DNA of 64,000 nt from contig CALIEB010000008.1 of NCBI GenBank assembly GCA_938022205.1, positions 1-64,000 on the forward strand, read 5' to 3'. The position numbers and the translations under genes were made by a program. Origin of the DNA: an uncultured Anaerolineae bacterium (GTDB lineage Bacteria; Chloroflexota; Anaerolineae; Aggregatilineales; Phototrophicaceae). The stretch's first letter is position 1. Each line of letters begins with the position of its first letter. Positions 8,426 to 17,569 of the stretch are shown here, in pieces. The notes under the pieces were generated by a model. It was not told the DNA's origin and ran no database searches. It saw nothing but the letters and a program-made list of their open reading frames with translations.

Positions 8426-10834
8426 CTATTCAGGATAAATCGGTATTGGCGTGAAGAACTCGATGCTGTCGCGCACGATTTGGAACACCTCAACCAGCAG
8501 GTCGCCGTAGCTGGCGATGTCTTCGGTGTATACGTCTATTAAGTACGCCAGCTCGTTGTTGGGGGAATACACGACCATGAACGCGCCCGTGCTTTCGCCG
8601 CCATCTTCTAACGGTCGCACGTAGTCGACGATGTAGGCGGGCAACTCGTTCCACAGCTCAAACGCCACTGGCTCTTGCAGCGTTGCGAACTCGCTTGCCC
8701 ATGTTTGCAGGGTGGCAAGAGCTTCGTCTAAGGAGTTGACCTGATAAGGCTCAAGCGTGACCGACAGTTCACCGTTGGGGGCGTTGATATAAGCACGCCA
8801 TAGCCCGTCGTCAAAGTACTGCGTGGTTGCATCCCCCCAATGGATGGGATAGTAGAACGTTACGCCAATGTCGAAGTCGAGGAACGAGCGCACGTTGGGG
8901 TTGGCGGTTTCGTTGTCCACTGTGAAGACGGTGCTGCCTACTGCCGTGCGTCCGGACAAATCTTTGACCAGCACGGAGGCGGTATATTCGCCAGAAAACG
9001 CCGGCGCGTAGGTAAATGCTACCGGTGCTGCCGTGTCGATTGTCCAAAAGCTGGTGTCAATGTAGAGCTGCTGGGTGCCTTCCTCGCTGAGGACGTTGTA
9101 GAAGGGTGAAAAGGTGTCGCCGTCGCTCACGCTGATTTGTGACGTAGAGCTTGCGCCGCCCTCAAACTCATAGTTAATCCAGTAGGTTTGCACCTGCTGT
9201 GTAAGCGTGTCGAAGAGCGCGTAAGAAGGCACGCAATTCTGCCCGTCGACACTTTTGGCGAAGCAGTAAACGCCCCTTACCCGCGCTTGTCCCGCGCTGG
9301 AGCCGCGCCCGTATTCCAGCAGCACGGGGAAGCTACTGCCGTCGCCGAGTGTCACGACCGTGTTGCGCACGTCCCACACGTAATAGCTCTCGTAGTCGCC
9401 TTCGGGATATTCGCGCAGCAGCTTGCCGTCGTTGTTATACGAGTAAATGGCAATGGGGAAGGTAGCAACGAGCAGTTTCGTGCTTTCGTCGATGGCAAAC
9501 GCGGCGTAAAACTCCATGTCGATGATGCCTGTGCCGGTGGTCATAAACTTGATAGCGGCGGGGTAGGTCGTGCTGACGCTGTCGGTTAGCGTAACCACGT
9601 CGCCCATCGTTACGGTGAGGTTGTTGTCTTCTAGCACGCGCTTGGCAGTGCTGTGGAAGTTCTCTAAGAATGCCGCCCACTCGTCCATTGGCGCGCTGAT
9701 TTGGGCACGGTAGTCGTCTGCCTTGAAGCTCTCGCTGAGCAGCGGGAAATAGAACGCGATGCCGTTCGCACCGGGCATGTTGGGTGTGGTGCGCGTGTGG
9801 ACAATGGCATCGTAGACAGCATCGATCACCCCTTGCGCGGCGGTTTCTACCGCTGCGGGCAGGTTCGCCTCGACAAAAATTTGCATGAAGTCGACGATGT
9901 CGACCGACAAAATGTCATGAGCGTAAGAGAAGAACTGTGCGCTATTGCGCGCTACGCCTGTGCTGCTCAGGATGGCTTCCATGTTGGCTATGCCGGCTTG
10001 CGAAAACGCCGCCAATGCTTCGGCGACCGCGTCCACTTTGCTGAGGTCAACGGCGTGCAGGTCATATGACGGGTACATCTTGCCATACTCGTTGTAGTAG
10101 GTCATGTAGGTGTCGACAAACACCTGCGTAAGCTCGACAGTAGACATGTCGGGGTTGGCAACTAGCTGGCTGAGGATGCCGATGTAGTCTTGTCCGTTGC
10201 CCGGAATGACCTCTTCGGCGGCGACGCTGTAATGAGCGTGGTTTTTCAGGGCGCGATAAACCTCAAGCTGCGACATCAAGCAGGCATCAAAGGCGACAAT
10301 GGCGAACTTGTCTAAGCCGGTTTTGGCGCGAATTTCGCCTAAGGCTTGGTCGATTTCCGTGAGCGAGAGCATGCCGGGCTTGTTGGACTCGTCCGGACCG
10401 ATGCCACCCCAGCCGCCGCCGTGATTCCAGATAATCAGCACGTAGTTCTCGGCGGGATAGTTTTGGATTGCCCATGTGCCGAAATCAACCAAGTAGCGCG
10501 GGTCGCCGCTGTTGATTTCGACCCCTTGCCGCAGCGGCTTGAGCGTCTTGAGGTCGTTGGTCTGTGTGATGTAGTAGCGGCGTGTGTCTGTCCAGCCGCC
10601 CCAGCGTTCGTCGTCATAACCAACAGCGCGGTCGAACTCCACGACGATGTTCACGTCGTCGCTGCTGCCGACTTTCGCCATCTCTTCCACGTCGTTGATA
10701 CCGAATGGTTCAAGGTCGTTATCGCCTGCGATATAGACCATGAACGTCCACTTTTTAACAATACCTTGCGCGCTGGTGGGCAAGATTATCACCAGCAACC
10801 CCAGTACGAGCAAACACCACAGGCGATGCTTCAT
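8426..10834 (-). CDS. Secreted clostripain-family (C11) cysteine peptidase
   Basis: An 802-residue exported protein. The start chosen is the ATG at 10834, with GAAGGG seven bases upstream, although the frame stays open for 500 bases further upstream. Residues 1-24 are a signal peptide (WCLLVLGLLVIILPTSAQG). Residues about 28-370 form the C11 caspase-like fold: WTFMVYIAGDNDLE opens it, NHGGGW carries the catalytic His and FDACLM the catalytic Cys, followed by AAEEVIPGNG. Clostripain-type enzymes cut after Arg or Lys and often self-process. Residues about 380-800 are beta-rich and of unknown role, with a final domain beginning near FDIGVTFYYPIHWGD. It is likely extracellular or surface-attached protein degradation; the substrate is unknown. 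Confidence 0.88.
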   Translation of the reverse strand: MKHRLWCLLVLGLLVIILPTSAQGIVKKWTFMVYIAGDNDLEPFGINDVEEMAKVGSSDDVNIVVEFDRAVGYDDERWGGWTDTRRYYITQTNDLKTLKPLRQGVEINSGDPRYLVDFGTWAIQNYPAENYVLIIWNHGGGWGGIGPDESNKPGMLSLTEIDQALGEIRAKTGLDKFAIVAFDACLMSQLEVYRALKNHAHYSVAAEEVIPGNGQDYIGILSQLVANPDMSTVELTQVFVDTYMTYYNEYGKMYPSYDLHAVDLSKVDAVAEALAAFSQAGIANMEAILSSTGVARNSAQFFSYAHDILSVDIVDFMQIFVEANLPAAVETAAQGVIDAVYDAIVHTRTTPNMPGANGIAFYFPLLSESFKADDYRAQISAPMDEWAAFLENFHSTAKRVLEDNNLTVTMGDVVTLTDSVSTTYPAAIKFMTTGTGIIDMEFYAAFAIDESTKLLVATFPIAIYSYNNDGKLLREYPEGDYESYYVWDVRNTVVTLGDGSSFPVLLEYGRGSSAGQARVRGVYCFAKSVDGQNCVPSYALFDTLTQQVQTYWINYEFEGGASSTSQISVSDGDTFSPFYNVLSEEGTQQLYIDTSFWTIDTAAPVAFTYAPAFSGEYTASVLVKDLSGRTAVGSTVFTVDNETANPNVRSFLDFDIGVTFYYPIHWGDATTQYFDDGLWRAYINAPNGELSVTLEPYQVNSLDEALATLQTWASEFATLQEPVAFELWNELPAYIVDYVRPLEDGGESTGAFMVVYSPNNELAYLIDVYTEDIASYGDLLVEVFQIVRDSIEFFTPIPIYPE

Positions 10835-10913
10835 TGTGTATCCCTTCAAATTTGTAACATAAATAAACGTTGCATGACCGTATTGTAGCGCAGAATTTGT
10901 TTTAGGTTGGCTT

Positions 10914-10941
10914 TTGTGGTGGCTAAACTTTTGAGTATAAT
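10914..10941 (+). promoter_or_regulatory. Promoter of the Thr/Pro-rich lipoprotein gene
   Basis: TTGTGG and TATAAT are separated by 16 bases, with the -10 at 10936-10941 and the ATG 35 bases further on. It lies in the divergent spacer upstream of the protease gene. Confidence 0.5.
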
Positions 10942-10976
10942 GGGCGCAAGAGAAGGCGATGTTTGACGAGGGAGCT

Positions 10977-11915
10977 ATGAAGGCAGCAGCGTGGGCAATC
11001 ATGGCAGGACTGTTCTTGGCGGCGTGCGTGCCACAAGCGGCACAAGACGCGCCGTTGCCGACATTGGCGCAGCTACCTTCTGTGACCCCCGTGCCTACCA
11101 GCGTAGCGCAGGGTGTGAGTGGGCGTGCCACGCTGCCACCCACGTTTACGCCGACTTTCACGCTGACTGTCACCCCTTCGGCGACGATTACCGACACGGT
11201 GACGTTTACCCCCAGCGCGACGATTACCGACACGCCTAGTCCTACTGCTAGCGAAGTTCCCACGCTGCCGCCCGAAGAACGCCCGCTAACCAGCTTGCTA
11301 GAGGTGGCGATGCGTACGACGTTGCTGCCGCCCAACTACCGCGTGCCGAACTATCAAGGGATTGACATTACGCCACCTACGCGCGCGCCCGACGTGGTCG
11401 CTACCGCCACATCGGCAATTGCGAACATGCCTGCCTGCGCCTATTATCCCGCTGGCGGCTTTGGCGCAATTTACTTGGGCAACCCTGTCTTGGCGGGGCA
11501 GCTAGGCTGTGCGGCAGGCAATCCCCCTGACGTAACCAGCTTGCCCGCCGCGTGGCAGCCCTTCCAGAACGGCGTGATGGTCTGGGTCAACGGCGACATC
11601 TACGCCCTGTACAACAACCGCACCTACACCTACATCGCCGACACTTTTAACGAGGCGACAGACCCCCAGCAGAGCGCGGAAACGCCGCCGCAAGGGTTGG
11701 TCGCGCCGGTGCGTGGTTTTCTCAAGGCGTGGACGAACAACCCGACGGTGCGGGCGGTCTTGGGCTGGGGAACAGCCCCTGAGCAGGGCGCGCTAGCGGT
11801 TGTGTTGCGTTTCCAGAACGGGTTGATGCTGCACATCCCCGCGCGGGGCGACACGCTCATTTTGGTAGGTGGCAACCGCGACGGCACGTGGCAGAGCGTT
11901 TTAGGCGGCTTTTAG
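10977..11915 (+). CDS. Lipoprotein with Thr/Pro-rich linker, function unknown
   Basis: Start at ATG 10977, behind GAGGGAG, gives a clear lipoprotein signal ending in the lipobox LAAC (Cys15 or so). An upstream in-frame ATG at 10959 is also possible. Residues about 20-105 are a disordered Thr/Pro/Ser linker in which a 12-residue unit (TPSATITDT plus three) occurs twice, encoded by a 36-base direct repeat. Two copies of a short FQNG motif follow, in WQPFQNGVMVWVNGDIYAL and LRFQNGLMLHIP, each in a beta-rich segment of about 80 residues. Such anchor-linker-FQxG proteins are common in Anaerolineae, and their role is unknown to me. It would sit on the outer face of the cytoplasmic membrane. Confidence 0.75.
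   Translation: MKAAAWAIMAGLFLAACVPQAAQDAPLPTLAQLPSVTPVPTSVAQGVSGRATLPPTFTPTFTLTVTPSATITDTVTFTPSATITDTPSPTASEVPTLPPEERPLTSLLEVAMRTTLLPPNYRVPNYQGIDITPPTRAPDVVATATSAIANMPACAYYPAGGFGAIYLGNPVLAGQLGCAAGNPPDVTSLPAAWQPFQNGVMVWVNGDIYALYNNRTYTYIADTFNEATDPQQSAETPPQGLVAPVRGFLKAWTNNPTVRAVLGWGTAPEQGALAVVLRFQNGLMLHIPARGDTLILVGGNRDGTWQSVLGGF
11179..11234 (+). repeat. 36-base direct repeat in the lipoprotein linker
   Basis: The word GCGACGATTACCGACACG occurs at 11181 and again at 11217, exactly 36 bases apart, in frame. It encodes the repeated TPSATITDT linker unit. Confidence 0.8.
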
Positions 11916-12027
11916 CGCGCTTTCTTTAGACTGCTAAAACACGTCTCTCACGCTCTGCTCATTAGTGTTTTCTAGAATAGCAGCGTGTATTTTTGCTTCG
12001 CATGGCTTAACAAGAAGGGTTGTAAAC

Positions 12028-12981
12028 ATGACAGTTTTAGTAACAGGTGCGGCGGGTTTCGTCGGCAACAACGTGGTAGAACGCTTGGTGAACAAGGGGC
12101 AGTCTGTACGCGCTCTCGTGCGTAGCACCGAAAAGGCGCAAAAGCGATTGGGCAAGTTTGGCGATAAAATCGAGATTGTGCAGGGTGATGTCACCGACCG
12201 TGCTGCCATGAAGAAGGTCATGCGCGGCGTGTCGGCGATTGTGCATACCGTCGCCATTTCGATGGAAAAGGGCGGCATGACCTACGAAGAGGTCAACTAT
12301 CAAGGCACGATTAACACGGTGGATGCTGCGGTTGATAACGGCATAAACCGCTTCATCTTCATTAGCCAAAACGGCGCGCGTGCCGATTTGCCCTATCGCT
12401 TTTTGGCGAGCAAGGGCAAGGCACAAGACTACGTGGCGACCAGCGGGTTGGCGTGGACAGCCCTGCGTCCTAGCGCGATTTTTGGCAAACAAGACGAGTT
12501 TTTTAACACCTTTGCCCGCTTGTTGCGCCTTACGCCGATTGTCTTCCCCTTGATTGGCGGCGGCAAAGCGGAGTTCCAACCCGTGTCCGTGCTAGACGTG
12601 GCGGAGGCGACCGTACGCTCGCTTGAGGATGACAGCACGATTGGCAAAGCGTTGGACTTGGGCGGTCCGGAAGTTTTGACGCTGGGGGAGATTGAGAAGC
12701 GCGTCATGAAAGCACTCGGCACGGGGCGTATTCTCTTTCCCGCACCGGTGTGGTTCTTGCGCCCTATTGTGGGCATCATGCAGGCGGTGCTGCCCGGCTC
12801 GCCTGTCAACACCGCCTTGCTTGAGCTGCTGGCAGTGCCGAACACCGTGCCAAACAACGCGCTGGTAACGCACTTCAACATGCAGCCCATCCCGTTCAGC
12901 GGCGAACACATCGCCTACCTGCGCGATAACACCGCCGGACAGGCTCTTAACAAGTTCTTCACCAACGCGGTGGTCAACTAG
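12028..12981 (+). CDS. NAD(P)-binding SDR protein, NDUFA9/complex I accessory type
   Basis: A 317-residue atypical/extended SDR protein. Start ATG 12028 follows AAGAAGGG. The N-terminal TVLVTGAAGFVGNNVVERL is the nucleotide-binding TGxxGxxG loop. The protein then runs through VRALVRSTEK, VQGDVTD, a ...VNYQGTINTVDAA helix and LRPSAIFGKQDEF, which match the bacterial relatives of mitochondrial complex I subunit NDUFA9. The classic SDR Tyr-x3-Lys pair is not obvious; the corresponding stretch reads RFLASKGKAQ. A complete nuo operon lies 17 kb away on the other strand, so a role in complex I or quinone/lipid metabolism is possible. Plain NAD-dependent epimerase is the alternative call. Confidence 0.78.
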   Translation: MTVLVTGAAGFVGNNVVERLVNKGQSVRALVRSTEKAQKRLGKFGDKIEIVQGDVTDRAAMKKVMRGVSAIVHTVAISMEKGGMTYEEVNYQGTINTVDAAVDNGINRFIFISQNGARADLPYRFLASKGKAQDYVATSGLAWTALRPSAIFGKQDEFFNTFARLLRLTPIVFPLIGGGKAEFQPVSVLDVAEATVRSLEDDSTIGKALDLGGPEVLTLGEIEKRVMKALGTGRILFPAPVWFLRPIVGIMQAVLPGSPVNTALLELLAVPNTVPNNALVTHFNMQPIPFSGEHIAYLRDNTAGQALNKFFTNAVVN

Positions 12982-12982
12982 C

Positions 12983-14047
12983 ATGACCACCGCCCTGCAG
13001 AAGCTCTCGCCGCAGCAGCGGAGGGTGCTGTTTTTCGTCGTAATGGCGGTGACCGTCGTCGTCGTGCTGGCGATAAGTTGGCTGGTGCTGGTCGCGCTGG
13101 TGCGCAGCAGCCCGCGCCTCGTGCCGATTGCGCTGACGGAAGGCTGGCAGGTGCGTGAGTATGTCCAGCTAAACGACGTGGACGCTTATCCCGCCACGCT
13201 GGCGATTGCACCCGACGGCACGCTCTACAGCGGTAGCTATGTGACGGGTGCGCTGTGGGCGATTGCGCCCGACGGCACACAGCGCGAGCTGCCCGACACG
13301 CGAGCGCAAATTGGCTCGGTCACGGCGATTACCGTCGCGCCTGATGGTCGTCTGTTCGTGCTTGACCGCCTGTCGCCATTCCAAGCGTTGGGCATGAAGA
13401 TTTGGCTACTGGAAGGCAATACGCTTACGCTGTTCGCCGATTACAGCGGCAGCCGCCAAGAGACGCTGCTGCTGCCCGATGACCTCGCCGTAGACAGCGC
13501 GGGCAACGTGTACGTGAGCGACAGAGGGCGCGATTTCGTCTGGCGCATCGACCCCGACGGCGGTGGTGGCACGGTATGGTGGCGCAACCCACCCATCGCC
13601 AACGTGCAGAACTACGCGCCGACGGGGCTGGCGTATGACCCCGCGCGCCATGCGCTCTTCATAAGCGATTCCGCGCTGGATATTCTCTATCAGGTGGACA
13701 TTGGCGAGGACGGCAGCGCAGCCAACACCCGCGTGCTTTACACGCGCCAGATGAGCGATGAGCCGATAGCTATTGGTTTCGACGGCTTGAGCGTGTTGGG
13801 CGATACGCTTTACGTGGCGGGCTTAAACAACGGGCGCGTGGGCGCGTTTGACCTGAACACGAGCCGCATGACCTACCTGGCGGGCAACTTTCGCGGCGCG
13901 GTGGACGTGAGCGCGGCGCAAGATGGGCGCGTTTTTGTCGCCAACTGGGACCAGCGGTCGCTGTTGCCTGTGCCGGTGCTGCTCTTTGAGGTGACGATAG
14001 AGCCGCATCTGCCGTTCAGTTTGGACGTGCTGACGCGCGCCGATTAG
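12983..14047 (+). CDS. Membrane-anchored NHL/SMP-30-like beta-propeller protein
   Basis: A 354-residue protein with one N-terminal transmembrane helix (about residues 15-40, rich in Val). An external beta-propeller of about five or six blades follows. Repeating blade motifs are LAIAPDGTLY, ITVAPDGRLFVLD, LAVDSAGNVYVSDRG, LAYDPARHALFISDS and VSAAQDGRVFVANWD. This pattern is shared by NHL, SMP-30/gluconolactonase and strictosidine-synthase-like folds, so the substrate or partner cannot be named. It starts one base after the NDUFA9-like stop and is likely cotranscribed. Its stop overlaps the convergent gene's stop by four bases. Confidence 0.75.
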   Translation: MTTALQKLSPQQRRVLFFVVMAVTVVVVLAISWLVLVALVRSSPRLVPIALTEGWQVREYVQLNDVDAYPATLAIAPDGTLYSGSYVTGALWAIAPDGTQRELPDTRAQIGSVTAITVAPDGRLFVLDRLSPFQALGMKIWLLEGNTLTLFADYSGSRQETLLLPDDLAVDSAGNVYVSDRGRDFVWRIDPDGGGGTVWWRNPPIANVQNYAPTGLAYDPARHALFISDSALDILYQVDIGEDGSAANTRVLYTRQMSDEPIAIGFDGLSVLGDTLYVAGLNNGRVGAFDLNTSRMTYLAGNFRGAVDVSAAQDGRVFVANWDQRSLLPVPVLLFEVTIEPHLPFSLDVLTRAD

Positions 14048-14469
14048 TCGTGCAGGATAGCCATGAATGCCTCTGCGGCGGCGGTGTAGGCTTGGGCTTG
14101 GCGGGCGAGCGCGTCGTGCGACAGCGTGTCGCCTGCTTTGGTTTGTGCGATGAGCTTGGCGAGCGTGCGCCGCTCGCGGGCAGCCTGCGCGTATAGCGCG
14201 AACGCAGCGGTGGCGCGCGTGCGCTTTTCTAAGGCGCGCCAGCCGTAGAACAGCACGAACACGTTGACCACCAATGCTAGGAGGCTGGTCGTGCTGTCGG
14301 GCAGCGCGCGGCTGACCAGCATTGCGCCGACGGTGCTAACGAACAGGGCTGCCAGCAGCGGCGCGCCGTAGGTGATGAACAGCCGCTGCAGCAGCGGCAT
14401 GAGATAGGGACGTAGGCGCGCTTGTGTGTCGTCGTGCTGCTTTTGTGCTTTTTCGACCGGTGTTGTCAT
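14044..14469 (-). CDS. Small two-helix membrane protein, unknown function
   Basis: A 141-residue protein with two adjacent transmembrane helices at about residues 34-53 and 60-80, joined by a short loop (SRALPDSTT). A charged amphipathic tail rich in Ala, Arg and Gln follows and is probably helical. The ATG has AAGGACACCCGC upstream. It lies 13 bases downstream of the multidrug-export-like gene on the same strand, so the two probably share a transcript. I do not recognise a family. Confidence 0.65.
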   Translation of the reverse strand: MTTPVEKAQKQHDDTQARLRPYLMPLLQRLFITYGAPLLAALFVSTVGAMLVSRALPDSTTSLLALVVNVFVLFYGWRALEKRTRATAAFALYAQAARERRTLAKLIAQTKAGDTLSHDALARQAQAYTAAAEAFMAILHD

Positions 14470-14482
14470 GCGGGTGTCCTTG

Positions 14483-14917
14483 TTATGTTAGCGCGCTCGC
14501 GCCCCACTGTATGAGTAGCGCAAGCACAAGCGCGTAGACCAAAATGCTAGCGAATGTTGCCGTAAACAGCTTGCTGCGTTCCACGCGCAGCAGCTTGCCT
14601 GCTACGCCCATTGCCCACACGCCGATAATGGGTGTTGCTGCCAAGATGAACCACACGCCGTAGCGGTTGATGCGCGCCTGTGCTTTCTCGCTAACCAGCC
14701 CATCCAACCAGCGTTTGGCGCGCTCGTAGCGGCGCATCTGCACGTAGAATAGGTCGATGAGCAGGATAGGCGTAAAGTTGCCGAACACCGTCCAAAACAC
14801 AGCAGAGAGCGTGTCTAGCCCTGCCGCCAACGCCAGCGGCACCGCCGCCACAATTTCCAATAGAGGAAAAAACCCCGCAAACCACGCGCCAAGCGCGAGC
14901 AGCAAATACTCTGTCAT
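14483..14917 (-). CDS. Small multi-drug export protein family (COG2426) membrane protein
   Basis: A 144-residue integral membrane protein, counting from the ATG at 14917 (GGAG eight bases upstream); the longer frame adds 11 polar residues that break the N-terminal helix. About four hydrophobic segments are visible. Family marks are FFPLLEIVAAVPLALAAG near the N-terminus, VFGNFTPILLI, and ATPIIGVWAMGVAGKLLR with its conserved Pro and Gly. Despite the family name, transport function is poorly established. It lies 76 bases downstream of tmk and upstream of a two-helix membrane gene. Confidence 0.75.
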   Translation of the reverse strand: MTEYLLLALGAWFAGFFPLLEIVAAVPLALAAGLDTLSAVFWTVFGNFTPILLIDLFYVQMRRYERAKRWLDGLVSEKAQARINRYGVWFILAATPIIGVWAMGVAGKLLRVERSKLFTATFASILVYALVLALLIQWGASALT

Positions 14918-14993
14918 GGGTGTACTCCGTGTAATGGGTGTGATACGCACTAAAACGATAGGCGCGCCGTGTTAAAAGCACATCAACGGGCGA

Positions 14994-15635
14994 TTAGCGT
15001 TTGCGCGCCTTGAACTTTTTTGCCAGCGTGCCGCGCAGCGTGTCCTGAATGTGCGCGATGTCGCCCGCAGCGGGCAGCCGCAGCCAGCGGCGGGGAGCTT
15101 CGGCGATGAGGGCCTCATAGCCTGCGTAGACGCGACGATGGAAGGCAAGCTCCATGTCGTCGAGTCGGTTCCATTCTTCGCTGTTGAAAAGGCGCGCTTT
15201 GCGTCGCCGCGCCAGCCCTTCGACGGGGTCGAGGTCAAGGTAAACCGTCACGTCGGGCTTTAAGCCGCCGGTGGCGAACGTCAACAGCTGGCGCAGCGTC
15301 TTCAAGTTCAGCCCATGCCCATAGCCCTGATACGCCAGCGTAGAATCTGCATAGCGGTCGCACAGCACCACGCCGCCGCGCGCAAGGTGCGGCTGAATGA
15401 CTTCGTTTACCAGCTGCGCGCGCGAGGCACAGAACAACAGCAGTTCCGTGCTGGGGTGCATGGTGGTGTTTGCCATGTTGTCCAGCAGCACAGCGCGGAT
15501 TTGGTCGCCGATGGGCGTGCCACCCGGCTCACGCGTGAGCAGCACGTCATAGCCTGCTTCGCGCAGGTAGGCGTAAAGCAGTTTGGCTTGGGTGGATTTG
15601 CCGCTGCCGTCGATGCCTTCGAACGTGATGAACAT
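14994..15635 (-). CDS. tmk: Thymidylate kinase
   Basis: dTMP kinase phosphorylates dTMP to dTDP with ATP, an essential step to dTTP. At 213 residues it has normal length. Visible motifs are the P-loop FEGIDGSGKSTQAK at residues 4-17, the DR(Y/H) motif in VVLCDRYADSTLAYQG near residue 92, TREPGGTPIGDQIR for substrate binding, and a LID segment with RRRKARLFNSE. It is the first gene of a minus-strand group with two membrane proteins and is divergent from the acyl-CoA dehydrogenase. No unusual feature was seen. Confidence 0.95.
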   Translation of the reverse strand: MFITFEGIDGSGKSTQAKLLYAYLREAGYDVLLTREPGGTPIGDQIRAVLLDNMANTTMHPSTELLLFCASRAQLVNEVIQPHLARGGVVLCDRYADSTLAYQGYGHGLNLKTLRQLLTFATGGLKPDVTVYLDLDPVEGLARRRKARLFNSEEWNRLDDMELAFHRRVYAGYEALIAEAPRRWLRLPAAGDIAHIQDTLRGTLAKKFKARKR

Positions 15636-15786
15636 ACGCTGCTTCTCCTGCTAAGCGCGTCACAAGCACCTTATTTTCGTCGATAGCGTGCGCGAGCGCA
15701 AGGGAAATCGGAAATGTGTGGCAAGTTGCACCACATTCAGTTAAAATATCTATCGATGTTAAAGTGTGGGTTACAGGGAGACAGCC

Positions 15787-17487
15787 ATGCAAGCACACGT
15801 TACAGGGCGCGCCAACATGCGCGCTTGGGAAGAAAGCAAGCCGAAAAATTTTTTCTTAGCAGACAGTCACTTACAGGCTTTGTTGCAATATTACCTTGGT
15901 GATGCTTTGGCGCAGTATCGCTCGCAGCTTGAGACATTGGGCGAACAAGCCGCCACAGTCATCGACGAAAACGCTAAAGTAGAGGATTTGATAGGCAACC
16001 ACCCGCGTCTCGAACGCTACAACAACATTGGCGAGCGGCAGGAAGCCATTCTCTTCCACCCCAACCACCACATCAACGGGCGCATGGTTTGGGGCAGCGG
16101 CATTATGGCACTGCAGGCGCAAGCGGGACAAACCGTCGTGCAGATGGGGCTGTACTACTTGCTTTGCCACAACGGCGAGATGGGGCATCTGTGTTCGCTG
16201 GCGTGTACGAGTGGACTGGTGCGCGCCTTACAGCAGGCTGCGGATGAGACGGTGCGCGCGCGCTTCTTGCCGCCGCTGCTTGAACGCGACTACGACAAGA
16301 TGCAGCATGGCGCGCAGTTCCTCACCGAAGTGCAGGGCGGCAGCGACGTGGGCGCGAACAGCGTAGTCGCCACCGACGCGGGCGATGGCACATGGCGCAT
16401 TAGCGGCGAAAAGTGGTTCTGCTCTAATATCAACGCCGAGCAGTTCTTGGTTACGGCGCGCGCCAGTGATGCCAGCGGCACGAAAGGCTTGGGCTTGTTT
16501 GTCGTGCCGCGCGCGCTGCCCGACGGCAGCACCAATCGCTTTTTCATTCGTCGCCTTAAGGACAAGCTCGGCACGCGCACGCTTGCCAGCGCGGAGCTGG
16601 ACTTTGAAGACGCGCTGGCGTATCCCGTTGGCGCGATTGAGAACGGCTTCAAGACGGTGGTGGAGTTGGTGCTGAACACCTCGCGCCTGATGAACGCGGT
16701 GGCGTGTGCCGGCATCATGCAGCGCGCTTACTACGAAGCGGCGCACTACGCTTGCACCCGTGAGGCGTTTGGGCAAGCTATCGCTAGCTACCCGCTGGTG
16801 CAAGAAGCGATTGCTGACTTGCGCACGGAAGCCGCTGCTGCCACGTCTTCCAGCTTCTATTTGGCGCACCTGCTGGACAACATCGAGACCGGCAAAGCAG
16901 ACCCTGACGACCACGCGCTCTATCGCCTTTTGGTCAACGTCAACAAGTACCTTACGTCGATTCGCGGCACGGAGATGGTGCATCGTGCCATTGAGGTGCT
17001 GGGTGGCAACGGCGCGATTGAGACGTTCAGCATCTTGCCGCGTCTCTATCGGGACATGGTGGTGTTAGAGAGTTGGGAAGGCACGCACAACGTGCTGGCA
17101 CTGCAAGTGCTGCGCGACATTGCGCGCTTCGGCTTGCATGAGGCGTTTTTCCGTCGCATGCGTACCATGCTGGCGCAGGTGACCGACAACGCGCTAGCGG
17201 CGCACAATCAAGCTGTTGAGGCGGCTCTGACACGCCTTGCCGACACGCTGACGCGCCTAATGCAGGGCGATGCTGCTTATCAACAAGCGCACGCGCGCCG
17301 TTTGCTCGACCAGATTGGCACGGTGACGCAGGGCGTGCTGCTGCTGCACGAGGCGGCGCACGGCAGCGAGCCACTTCGCGAGGCGTTGGTGGCACACTTT
17401 GTGGCGCGTCATCTTATGCCTCATTACGATGCTATGTTAGACGATAGCTACTTAAAACGCATTGAGGCGTTTATGTTAGCCGTATAA
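15787..17487 (+). CDS. Acyl-CoA dehydrogenase, AidB-like subfamily
   Basis: A 566-residue FAD enzyme, counting from ATG 15787 with AGGGAGA upstream. It is longer than the usual 380-residue acyl-CoA dehydrogenases. Diagnostic motifs are LTEVQGGSDVGAN, GEKWFCSNINAEQFLV, RRLKDKLGTRTLASAELDF, TREAFGQAIASYPLVQEAI and ESWEGTHNVLALQVLRD. These match the AidB branch and its relatives used in fatty or branched acyl-CoA oxidation. The C-terminal 110 residues form an extra helical region. It would oxidise an acyl-CoA at the alpha-beta bond and pass electrons to ETF, although AidB itself has weak activity and binds DNA. No ETF genes are nearby, so the substrate is open. Confidence 0.85.
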   Translation: MQAHVTGRANMRAWEESKPKNFFLADSHLQALLQYYLGDALAQYRSQLETLGEQAATVIDENAKVEDLIGNHPRLERYNNIGERQEAILFHPNHHINGRMVWGSGIMALQAQAGQTVVQMGLYYLLCHNGEMGHLCSLACTSGLVRALQQAADETVRARFLPPLLERDYDKMQHGAQFLTEVQGGSDVGANSVVATDAGDGTWRISGEKWFCSNINAEQFLVTARASDASGTKGLGLFVVPRALPDGSTNRFFIRRLKDKLGTRTLASAELDFEDALAYPVGAIENGFKTVVELVLNTSRLMNAVACAGIMQRAYYEAAHYACTREAFGQAIASYPLVQEAIADLRTEAAAATSSSFYLAHLLDNIETGKADPDDHALYRLLVNVNKYLTSIRGTEMVHRAIEVLGGNGAIETFSILPRLYRDMVVLESWEGTHNVLALQVLRDIARFGLHEAFFRRMRTMLAQVTDNALAAHNQAVEAALTRLADTLTRLMQGDAAYQQAHARRLLDQIGTVTQGVLLLHEAAHGSEPLREALVAHFVARHLMPHYDAMLDDSYLKRIEAFMLAV

Positions 17488-17488
17488 G

Positions 17489-17517
17489 TTGTTATACTGT
17501 CACGCATCTCTTATAAT
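17489..17517 (+). promoter_or_regulatory. Promoter of the zinc-ribbon/FHA and ECF sigma genes
   Basis: TTGTTA at 17489-17494 and a perfect TATAAT at 17512-17517 are separated by 17 bases. It lies directly after the dehydrogenase stop and 53 bases before the FHA gene start, so the sigma factor gene downstream can be read from it. Confidence 0.65.
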
Positions 17518-17569
17518 CAATCGCGAGACAACAATGCTTGCTTAAGTAGAAAAGCAAAGGGTGGTTGCG

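Noticed and set aside
10835..11335. The protease frame stays open for 500 bases upstream of the chosen start.
   Set aside because: A signal peptide and good SD mark the start at 10834. The upstream part overlaps the lipoprotein gene on the other strand and encodes a low-complexity Val/Gly/Ser sequence that mirrors its Thr/Pro linker.
15726..15752. Possible promoter TTGCAC with TAAAAT before the acyl-CoA dehydrogenase.
   Set aside because: The spacer is only ten bases, too short for a sigma-70 promoter.
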